From: Pseudomonadota bacterium
GTDB lineage: Bacteria > Pseudomonadota > Alphaproteobacteria > Rhizobiales > Rhizobiaceae
Direction: 5' to 3'
Length of the DNA stretch: 44,176 nucleotides
Assembly (NCBI GenBank): GCA_023419535.1
Contig: JAEZXX010000048.1
Coordinates: forward strand, 1-44,176
The notes beneath the pieces are model-generated. The model was not told the DNA's origin. It was given only the letters and a program-made list of their open reading frames with translations, and ran no database searches. The position numbers were made by a program, and so were the translations under genes. Shown one piece after another: positions 38,887-44,176 of the stretch. The number at the start of each line of letters is the position of its first letter. The first letter of the stretch is position 1.

Positions 38887-40382
38887 TAACCGCAAATCTG
38901 GGAAGCGCGGCGTGGAACACCGCGCCCGGTCTCGTCGAATTCGAGAACGAGGAGGCCGGGGTTCTTGCAGAGTTCGGCTATCGGGGCGATCGATGTGATA
39001 GCCGGCCCGCTCACCTCCGTCGATCCGGGCTGATAATACGGGTCGCCCGCATCTGCGAAGACAATCCAATTATTCGGATAGCCCAACTTCATGCGGAGGA
39101 ATGCCCCGGAATTGTTGTGCCATGGTGATAGGCCGTCCAGTCCGGCCACGCCAACGACCGGCTCACTGGAAATTAGATCGCGATTGTCCTCTAACGAAGC
39201 GAGCATCTGCCTCATCATCTGTTGAGTATTCAGATACCAAGAGGCGATATTGGTTCGCTCCTGCCAGTTGCTCAAATAAACTCCAACGACGAGCACCGCC
39301 GCGATGGAAGCCACGGCAAAGACACCGCCCCGCAGTCGTAGTTCAAGGCGAGCGGTCATCGCATAGAGTGCAACAGTGATGATCGCCGCGAACCACGGCA
39401 GCCAGCCGAAGGCCCGGTAGCTGTGCAAGTTTTGTGGGATCAGCATGATCGGCGCGATGAGGGATAAGGTTATGGCAGCGGCAATGAGTACTTCGATGCG
39501 CTTGCGAGGTAATAGAACCCAGCAGATGACGACAGCCGCTACCGTTGCTGCGCTTTCAACGGGAATGTACCCCCAAGTCAGCATCACGAACGTGGATAAA
39601 AGGCTCGGGACGTTGAGCAGCACATCGTAAGGCCCGCCGCTTTCCGACTGGACTACGCCGGCAAAGCGGCTGTTCAGAGTAGCGCTGAAGATGGCGCTTG
39701 CGCCTGCGGCAACGAAGCTCAAGGCGAGGCTCCATGCCATTAACGGATTGAACTGTGGCTCGATATATCCTTGTTCATTCGGATCACGCCGGATCAGTCC
39801 GAACATGCCAAAAAATGCCAAGATCAATGACGGCAGGAGGAAGTCCTCCTTCGAAAATGCCGAGAGCGTATAAAACAGCCACGCCAAAGCTGCCATTGCT
39901 ACGTTTCGCGATCGGTACGCTTCCAATAGGAGAATAAGTCCAACCATCCCGAAAAGCAGAGACCACTCTCCGACGCCAGCGAGATACTTACCATACTCGA
40001 AAGAGCCAGGGTGGTAAAAAGCAACGAAGAAAAACGTCGCCAGCATCCACCATGTGAATCGAACGTGAAAAAGGCGAGAGAAGAAGAGAATGGTAAGGGC
40101 AGGAAATGCAAGGGTCAGGAAGCTAACGGAGAGAAATAGCGGCAATTCTCCAGCCGCAGCAGTGAGGTAGGCGATATTCATCATGACCGGACGCTCGATC
40201 CGCCATGTCAGGTCGTCAATTCCTCGCCCTAGGAAAACCCAATCGTCTTGGTGAACTGGGAAGAAGTGGTTCTCAGTCCAAACAAAATTTATAAAAATAT
40301 AGGCCGCCGTCGCCCAAGCAAAGTATATTGCTGATTGGCTAAACAAGGCCGTGCGGTAGTTTGTTTCAATGACGCTGTGCAT
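38886..40382 (-). CDS. Polytopic membrane GT-C-like glycosyltransferase
   Basis: 498 aa with about 10-11 hydrophobic helices, a DDW motif near the N-terminus after the first helix (HQDDWVFLGRGIDDLTW, D46-D47-W48) and a periplasmic C-terminal tail. The first-loop Asp pair and the topology fit GT-C enzymes such as the GtrC-type O-antigen glucosyltransferases of serotype-converting phages. The gene opposes the tailspike, has lower GC, and is flanked by the TAACGTCCGT repeat. It is likely a lysogenic conversion gene; gtrA and gtrB partners are absent here. Confidence 0.76.
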   Translation of the reverse strand: MHSVIETNYRTALFSQSAIYFAWATAAYIFINFVWTENHFFPVHQDDWVFLGRGIDDLTWRIERPVMMNIAYLTAAAGELPLFLSVSFLTLAFPALTILFFSRLFHVRFTWWMLATFFFVAFYHPGSFEYGKYLAGVGEWSLLFGMVGLILLLEAYRSRNVAMAALAWLFYTLSAFSKEDFLLPSLILAFFGMFGLIRRDPNEQGYIEPQFNPLMAWSLALSFVAAGASAIFSATLNSRFAGVVQSESGGPYDVLLNVPSLLSTFVMLTWGYIPVESAATVAAVVICWVLLPRKRIEVLIAAAITLSLIAPIMLIPQNLHSYRAFGWLPWFAAIITVALYAMTARLELRLRGGVFAVASIAAVLVVGVYLSNWQERTNIASWYLNTQQMMRQMLASLEDNRDLISSEPVVGVAGLDGLSPWHNNSGAFLRMKLGYPNNWIVFADAGDPYYQPGSTEVSGPAITSIAPIAELCKNPGLLVLEFDETGRGVPRRASQICG

Positions 40383-40449
40383 CCAGGCTCCCTATCAGCA
40401 GTCGCCAGTGCGCAAAAGATAACTCCGCTCGACGCTTGGCCGCGCAACC

Positions 40450-40459
40450 TAACGTCCGT
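40450..40459. repeat. Right copy of 10-base direct repeat
   Basis: TAACGTCCGT, the same 10-mer as at 38877-38886. Between the copies lies only the glycosyltransferase-like gene and its promoter region. Confidence 0.6.
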
Positions 40460-40517
40460 CTCGATCAGTGGCAACCGCCCGCCCTGACCCAGCGGCCTTT
40501 TCACGTCCGGAACCGCC

Positions 40518-40673
40518 ATGGGGTCCGACCATTGCACCGGCTGGTTCGAGGGCTCATGGGCGCACTGCTGCGCTCAACATGACCTCGACTACGCCGATCC
40601 GACCATTCTGCGCAGCGCGGCCGATCTCGACCTCGCGGCCTGTGTCGCGGCGGATGGCCGATGGCGATCCTGA
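40518..40673 (+). CDS. Phospholipase A2-like protein, N-terminal part
   Basis: 51 aa. CTGWFEGSWAHCCAQHDLDYADP has the CCxxHDxxxY Ca-dependent PLA2 active-site pattern (C17, C18, H21, D22, Y25). In related small phage proteins the domain goes on into a transmembrane segment; here the frame stops at TGA 40671, and the likely continuation (MAILMFGGVSAFGWFFRWRW) is in the -1 frame from 40661. The gene is thus probably split by a frameshift, or expressed as two overlapping pieces. It stands at the head of the lysis genes. Confidence 0.62.
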   Translation: MGSDHCTGWFEGSWAHCCAQHDLDYADPTILRSAADLDLAACVAADGRWRS

Positions 40674-40789
40674 TGTTCGGAGGCGTCTCTGCCTTCGGCT
40701 GGTTCTTCCGATGGCGATGGTTTCGCCGGCAGCGACCAGCCACCGCCCGCCTCGAGCGCGCTTTTTCATGTCCAGCACTGGAGACAACG

Positions 40790-41674
40790 ATGGACCCCAC
40801 GGTTCCGGCGGGCGCCGCGCGCCTGCTCGACTTCATTCGCGATACCGAGGTGGGGACCGAGGCCCGGTCCGGCTACGATGTCATCTTCGGCTTCAACCAA
40901 GGCCGCCTTCCGAAGCCCGTCACGTCCATGACGATCGACGAGGTGTTGGGGAGCCAGGCGTCGTGGTCGAAGCGCTTCGGCTCGTCCGCCACGGGCGGCT
41001 ATCAGTTCATGCGCGCGACGCTCACGGGGCTGAAGACCGAGCTTCGGCTTCTCGGACGCCAGATCCTCGACCCGAACCTGCAAGATCGTCTCGGCTTTCA
41101 TCTTCTGAAGCGCCGCGGCTACGAGCGGTTCATCACGGGCCAGATCGACCGAACGGAGTTCGGTAGACGCCTAGCGCAGGAGTGGGCGTCGTTCCCGGTC
41201 CTCGTTGCCACGAAGGGCGCGCACCGGCAGATCTCGCGCGGTCAGAGCTACTATGCCGGCGATGGGCTGAACAAAGCGCTGGTGCAGCCCGAGCGCGTCG
41301 AAGCCATTCTCGACGAAGTGCTGGAGCTTGCGAAGGCGAGCGCAGCCGCGCCGGTCGCGAAGCCGGAACCGGACGAGACCACCGAACCCAACACCACCCC
41401 GGAGCCCGTCATGACCGACAAGCCGCTCACCCCGATCGAGCAGATGAACAAGCCTGTCACCGGGGCCGTGGTCGGGTCGGCGCTTACCATGCCGGCGGGC
41501 GCAGTCGTCGCTATCCTCATGTCGTCCGCCGGATGGCTGCCGGAAGCTTGGATGGAAGGAACGCCGGCCATCGCGTTCGGCATCGCGACGGGCTGGGTCT
41601 GCACGCAGGTCGGCAACTTCATCGGCGCCTACCTCGCTCGCGACAAGCGGTTCACAGCGGAGGTCTCGGGATGA
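40790..41674 (+). CDS. Endolysin (GH104-like) with C-terminal membrane domain
   Basis: 294 aa; GGAG six bases before ATG 40790. Residues about 8-175 are a muramidase: LDFIRDTEVGTEARSGYDVIFGF with the likely catalytic Glu, SSATGGYQFMRATL and AQEWASFPVL. Then a Pro/Glu linker and a two-helix hydrophobic domain (GAVVGSALTMPAGAVVAILMSSAGW; TPAIAFGIATGWVCTQVGNFIGAYLA). In many phages these are two genes. The frame is also open upstream to 40661, which would add a membrane segment. Confidence 0.82.
   Translation: MDPTVPAGAARLLDFIRDTEVGTEARSGYDVIFGFNQGRLPKPVTSMTIDEVLGSQASWSKRFGSSATGGYQFMRATLTGLKTELRLLGRQILDPNLQDRLGFHLLKRRGYERFITGQIDRTEFGRRLAQEWASFPVLVATKGAHRQISRGQSYYAGDGLNKALVQPERVEAILDEVLELAKASAAAPVAKPEPDETTEPNTTPEPVMTDKPLTPIEQMNKPVTGAVVGSALTMPAGAVVAILMSSAGWLPEAWMEGTPAIAFGIATGWVCTQVGNFIGAYLARDKRFTAEVSG
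41411..41674 (+). CDS. Possible internal holin-like product
   Basis: Inside the endolysin frame GGAG (41401-41404) lies six bases before ATG 41411. This internal start would give an 87-aa protein, MTDKPLTPIEQMNKPVTGAVVGS..., consisting of the two membrane helices alone, a holin-like size and shape. It is an inference from the ribosome site and the topology. Confidence 0.45.
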   Translation: MTDKPLTPIEQMNKPVTGAVVGSALTMPAGAVVAILMSSAGWLPEAWMEGTPAIAFGIATGWVCTQVGNFIGAYLARDKRFTAEVSG

Positions 41675-42120
41675 TCTTCGTCCAGCTCGTCCATCACTTC
41701 CGGGTCCGCCGGTTCGAATGGTTCATGGCCTTCGCGTTGTTCGCCATCGGGGTCATGCTGCACGACCCCGCGGACACCTTCGAGCGTTCGCCGTCCTACA
41801 TCCTCCTCGCGCATTGGGCCTCCGAGGAGACGTGGGCCTGGCTGCTGATGGTGACGGGCTTCGTGCGCGTCTTCGTCCTGATCCTCAACGGCGTCTTCTT
41901 CCGTAAGGCGGCCGAAATCCGCGCCGTCCTCGGCGTGTGGTCGTTCTCTGTCGCCGCGATGATGGCGATCGGGTTTCACTCTGCTCCGGTCGAGGGGTCG
42001 GTTCTAGCGTCCCTGATGACACTGATGGCGGTGTTCGAGCTCTCGAACATCTGGACGGCTTCCCTCGATGCTCATGACCGCAGGCAGGCGCAGACACATG
42101 GTTCCGACGATCCCCGCTGA
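41671..42120 (+). CDS. Membrane protein of the lysis region, 149 aa
   Basis: Four hydrophobic segments (WFMAFALFAIGVML, WAWLLMVTGFVRVFVLILNGVFF, GVWSFSVAAMMAIGF, LASLMTLMAVFELSNIW). ATG 41671 overlaps the endolysin stop (ATGA). Its place suggests a holin or antiholin, but families of this kind are not recognisable from sequence alone. Confidence 0.7.
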   Translation: MIFVQLVHHFRVRRFEWFMAFALFAIGVMLHDPADTFERSPSYILLAHWASEETWAWLLMVTGFVRVFVLILNGVFFRKAAEIRAVLGVWSFSVAAMMAIGFHSAPVEGSVLASLMTLMAVFELSNIWTASLDAHDRRQAQTHGSDDPR

Positions 42121-42445
42121 CGCGCCTGCATGGGTGCCGCACCTCTACTGGATCGTCTTTGCGGTGGTCGCGGCGGTCTTCGCAGTCCTGACGCCTCGCC
42201 TGCGCGCGGCGCTGGCTACAGCGGCCCCGCCGCCGGTCGACACGTCCGTTCGAATGCAGGGCGCGATCCTCGGCGCGGGACTGGACGCGACGAAGGTGGC
42301 GCATGAACTCGACAGGATCGCAGACGCTCTCGAAGGCATCCAGTCCGCCGTGCAGTCCTTGGCGAGGTCGGAGGAGGCAGGACAGGCGAGGATGCTGCAG
42401 TCTATCTCTGAGAAGCTGGAGCGGCTCGACCGGGCGGAGCGATAA
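42098..42445 (+). CDS. Spanin/holin-like single-pass protein
   Basis: 115 aa from ATG 42098 (42068 and 42074 are in-frame alternatives). One membrane helix (WIVFAVVAAVFAVLTPRL, about 15-33) is followed by a long amphipathic helix (LDATKVAHELDRIADALEGIQSAVQSLARSEEAGQARMLQSISEKLERLDRAER), the layout of an inner-membrane spanin. It overlaps the membrane protein before it. No outer-membrane partner was found. Confidence 0.66.
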   Translation: MVPTIPADAPAWVPHLYWIVFAVVAAVFAVLTPRLRAALATAAPPPVDTSVRMQGAILGAGLDATKVAHELDRIADALEGIQSAVQSLARSEEAGQARMLQSISEKLERLDRAER

Positions 42446-42644
42446 GCCCGAACCGCTCCGCCTGCCACCTCGTCTGCGGCGGCAGGTCTATCCCAAGCAG
42501 GCGGCATAGCTCGATCGCGCGCTCGGTCCGCATGGTGATGCCGTAGACGTTCGGCAGCTCCAGCGGGAAAGCGGTCTCTGCCGCAATCGCGGCATCCCGA
42601 GGCGTCGCGGCCCGCCCGTCTGGCTGAACCCGCCCTTCGGTCAT
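42402..42644 (-). CDS. Hypothetical protein, body after amber codon
   Basis: 80 aa, MTEGRVQPDGRAATPRDAAIAAETAFPLELPNVYGITMRTERAIELCRLLGIDL... with a helical middle. The frame is open and protein-like for 23 codons further upstream (IVHEPGLQANHPKPYRWILSAFL) to a TAG at 42716-42714, and beyond the TAG continues in the same frame as the 29-aa ORF. ATG 42644 is therefore a fallback start. It overlaps the spanin-like gene tail to tail by 44 bases. Confidence 0.55.
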   Translation of the reverse strand: MTEGRVQPDGRAATPRDAAIAAETAFPLELPNVYGITMRTERAIELCRLLGIDLPPQTRWQAERFGLIAPPGRAAPASQR

Positions 42645-42713
42645 GAGGAAGGCCGACAGAATCCAGCGATAGGGCTTCGGGTGGTTCGCCTGAAGGCCCG
42701 GCTCGTGGACGAT

Positions 42714-42803
42714 CTACGCGACCTTGAACGCGCCTTCGAACGCGTCGTAGGCCTCGCGACCGGTGTTGGGGCGGCGTCGCCAGCGGAAGCGAAAGGGTTT
42801 CAC
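42714..42803 (-). CDS. Short ORF, likely 5' part of split gene
   Basis: 29 aa MKPFRFRWRRRPNTGREAYDAFEGAFKVA, GTG 42803 overlapping the TGA of the 43-aa gene (GTGA). It ends in TAG and is in phase with the 42402-42644 protein with no intervening stop, so the two may be one 133-codon gene with an in-frame amber. Confidence 0.5.
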   Translation of the reverse strand: MKPFRFRWRRRPNTGREAYDAFEGAFKVA

Positions 42804-42931
42804 TGTAGACGTGTCAGCCTGCTGAACCTGCGCCAGAGCTCCCTCAGGGCATCGGCAATTTCCGGGTCTTTCACCTCGATCGATTTGGCCAACGCTTTGA
42901 TGAGAATCAGCGTGGCTTCCCGATCGGTCAT
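42800..42931 (-). CDS. Small helical protein, 43 aa
   Basis: MTDREATLILIKALAKSIEVKDPEIADALRELWRRFSRLTRLQ. GGAGGA lies about eight bases before ATG 42931. It is coupled to the next small ORF and probably starts a small minus-strand operon. Function unknown. Confidence 0.62.
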   Translation of the reverse strand: MTDREATLILIKALAKSIEVKDPEIADALRELWRRFSRLTRLQ

Positions 42932-43062
42932 TGCGCGTTCCTCCAGCTTCGCCCGGAGGTTCACGCGCAACGGGTGAACCGTCTACGTCCTCCAGGTGGT
43001 GGTGGTGCGACATTCTCACCGTCGCCTTGCGAATCGTCTGTCGTGTTCTCTATCCGTTCCAC

Positions 43063-43377
43063 ATGAGCCCGCCGCGTGACAACCGAGGTCTGCGCCTATC
43101 CGAGTGCCACGACCTCGGTCAGCTGATCGAAGTGCGGTGCAACTTCTGCCGCAAGGGCGCACGGCTCTATCACCCGGCCGACATGCGCATCCTCGTCGGT
43201 GACCGGGAGGTAGATTTGTTGCGCGGCCGGATGACCTGCGAAGATTGCGGGCGCCGGGATTGGACCGAGGTGAAGGCCGTTTGGCTGGAGGCCGTACAGA
43301 AGCAGGACGCGTTCGTGCGCCGGCTGGTTCGCATCCACATACAGAGGCGACCCGAGTGGGGGGAAGAGAAGCTTTAG
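43063..43377 (+). CDS. Zinc-ribbon protein, 104 aa
   Basis: PPRDNRGLRLSECHDLGQLIEVRCNFCRKGARLYHPADMRILVGDREVDLLRGRMTCEDCGRRDWTEVKAVW: two CxxC pairs form a zinc ribbon found in many hypothetical proteins of Rhizobiales and their phages. The longer frame to 42931 is a shadow of the small minus gene. No ribosome site is clear. It is convergent with the thermonuclease remnant (four-base overlap). Confidence 0.7.
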   Translation: MSPPRDNRGLRLSECHDLGQLIEVRCNFCRKGARLYHPADMRILVGDREVDLLRGRMTCEDCGRRDWTEVKAVWLEAVQKQDAFVRRLVRIHIQRRPEWGEEKL

Positions 43378-43898
43378 CGGGCGTAGTAGCCGCCCGAGTA
43401 GCGCGTCCAGTCCGTCGCATGGCCGGTGCGCACCTGCTCGGCAGCGATGTCCCGGCCCCCGACAAAGCACTGTGCGACGATCCGGTCATAGGAAGCGGGA
43501 GAGGATCGCCCGTCGCATGGGGTGCCATTGCCGACCTGGCGACATTCGACCGTCTGTCCCGCGGTCATCCGCTCAAGGTTCGTGCCGGCCTCCGCATAGC
43601 TGCGCTCGCCTCGCTCCGGGCTGTTGATGCCTCAGATGCGAACCCGCTGGCTGCCGATTGTGAACGTGTCGCCATCGGCAACGCGGGTGACGAGGCCGCG
43701 GAGCGTGCCGCTGGCGGTTTGCGTCGGTGCTGTATGCGTCTGGCCGGGGAGGGCGCCATCGATCGCGTCATAGACCTGAGTTGCGAGCTCGGGCCCGCCC
43801 ACGACCGCGGCTACTGCCACGATAGCGATGATGCCGGCCCACTGCTTCAGGGATCGATTGCGAGGCGCGCGACGGCGGCGCCGGGGTCTGCGTGTCAC
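43374..43898 (-). pseudogene. Membrane-anchored thermonuclease broken by TGA
   Basis: GTG 43898 overlaps the upstream stop (GTGA). A basic, single-helix N-terminus (LKQWAGIIAIVAVAAVVGG) precedes an SNase fold: LVTRVADGDTFTIGSQRVRI, then TGA (43634-43632), then in the same frame GINSPERGERSYAEAGTNLERMTAGQTVEC...YDRIVAQCFVGGRDIAAEQVRTGHATDW. Relatives have Trp or Arg where the TGA stands (VRLWGI). The usual D of GIDxPE is Asn here. Either a dead gene or UGA read-through. Confidence 0.72.
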
Positions 43899-44074
43899 GA
43901 GATGCGCTTGAACCTGTCTGCGATCACCGCCTCTGCCTCACGGCGGGCTCTGTCGAGGGCGGGGGAGCGAATTGCATTTTTTGCAAATTGCTCGGACGGG
44001 GGTAGGAGGACCACCTCATCACCCTTTGCAGGCACCGGCACCCAGCGCTCGCTCTCAGGGGCGTTGTCGTTCAT
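43895..44074 (-). CDS. Hypothetical protein, 59 aa
   Basis: ATG 44074 overlaps the stop of the edge gene (ATGA); GTG 44092 with an upstream GGAG is an in-frame alternative that adds six residues. The protein is soluble (WVPVPAKGDEVVLLPPSEQFAKNAIRSPALDRARREAEAVIADRFKRI). Function unknown; coupled to the thermonuclease remnant. Confidence 0.6.
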   Translation of the reverse strand: MNDNAPESERWVPVPAKGDEVVLLPPSEQFAKNAIRSPALDRARREAEAVIADRFKRIS

Positions 44075-44176
44075 GGGTGGAGGGTTACCCACTCAGGCTT
44101 CTCCGAATACGCGAGATGGATCGCCTCGCTGCCTTCAACGCCCCATGCGGTCACAGTCGGACCTTCGGGGTCGCCT
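44071..44176 (-). CDS. Partial hypothetical protein at right edge
   Basis: The last 34 codons are visible (GDPEGPTVTAWGVEGSEAIHLAYSEKPEWVTLHP) and end in TGA 44073-44071. The true start could lie outside, or be GTG at about 44156 (GTG ACC GCA TGG) with a GAAGG upstream. It continues the leftward reading direction of the 1-1951 operon if the ends join. Confidence 0.5.
   Translation of the reverse strand, partial: GDPEGPTVTAWGVEGSEAIHLAYSEKPEWVTLHP

Noticed and set aside
41182..41670. N-terminal extension of the 149-aa lysis membrane protein
   Set aside because: The extension is a shadow of the endolysin; ATG 41671 overlaps the endolysin stop as usual in this genome.

Overview
The window looks like an essentially whole temperate siphovirus genome (44.2 kb, GC-rich, dense coding, most neighbouring genes joined by 1-4 base ATGA/GTGA/TGATG overlaps). 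Protein families and gene order (Sak4-type recombinase with DUF669, ThyX, Prim-Pol primase-helicase, NusG-like regulator, terminase, DUF1073 portal, DUF2213 protease-scaffold, DUF2184 capsid, long flexible-tail genes) suggest an alphaproteobacterial, probably Hyphomicrobiales, host; that host assignment is inference. No integrase, transposase, tRNA, rRNA or CRISPR array is visible.

Layout. (1) 1-1951, minus strand: a leftward early operon of small genes that runs off the left edge. (2) 2003-3457: immunity region. A HTH/S24 repressor (minus) is followed in the same direction by a membrane protein and a terminator. A palindromic GTGCGTnnCGCAC-type operator occurs at both the leftward promoter and the repressor/cro divergence. 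(3) 3457-15921, plus: cro, CII-like gene, recombination genes (RusA, Sak4-like ATPase, DUF669, PD-(D/E)XK nuclease), nucleotide genes (dCTP deaminase, DUF3310, ThyX), SF2 helicase, second nuclease-like protein, zinc-ribbon proteins, Prim-Pol/ATPase. (4) 15918-16609, minus: an AT-rich two-gene cassette. (5) 16610-18051: an iteron-like cluster of GTTTCTTAGG repeats, a NusG paralogue in the position of a late antiterminator, then a structured leader with an intrinsic terminator. (6) 18052-36080, plus: packaging, head, neck and tail genes, with a lambda-like G/GT frameshift and two tiny minus-strand genes. (7) 36147-38879: a large tailspike, followed by a minus-strand polytopic membrane glycosyltransferase-like gene flanked by a 10-base direct repeat. 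(8) 40518-42445: lysis region (PLA2-like fragment, muramidase with a C-terminal holin-like domain, membrane proteins). (9) 42402-44176: mostly minus-strand small genes, including a thermonuclease broken by a TGA codon. This block reads in the same direction as the left-edge operon, as expected if the two window ends join in a circular or permuted genome.

How the parts may work together: the repressor shuts both early operons; in lytic growth Cro/CII-like proteins act, the recombination, primase and nucleotide genes replicate the DNA, and the NusG-like protein probably lets polymerase pass the terminator at about 17831-17854 into the structural genes. Strong points for follow-up are the portal fused to an Acb1-like 2H phosphoesterase (candidate anti-CBASS), the NusG/terminator late switch, the iteron cluster in an integrase-less temperate genome, the displaced helicase start with an inserted Endonuclease VII-like fragment, and the repressor-linked membrane protein in a rex-like position.
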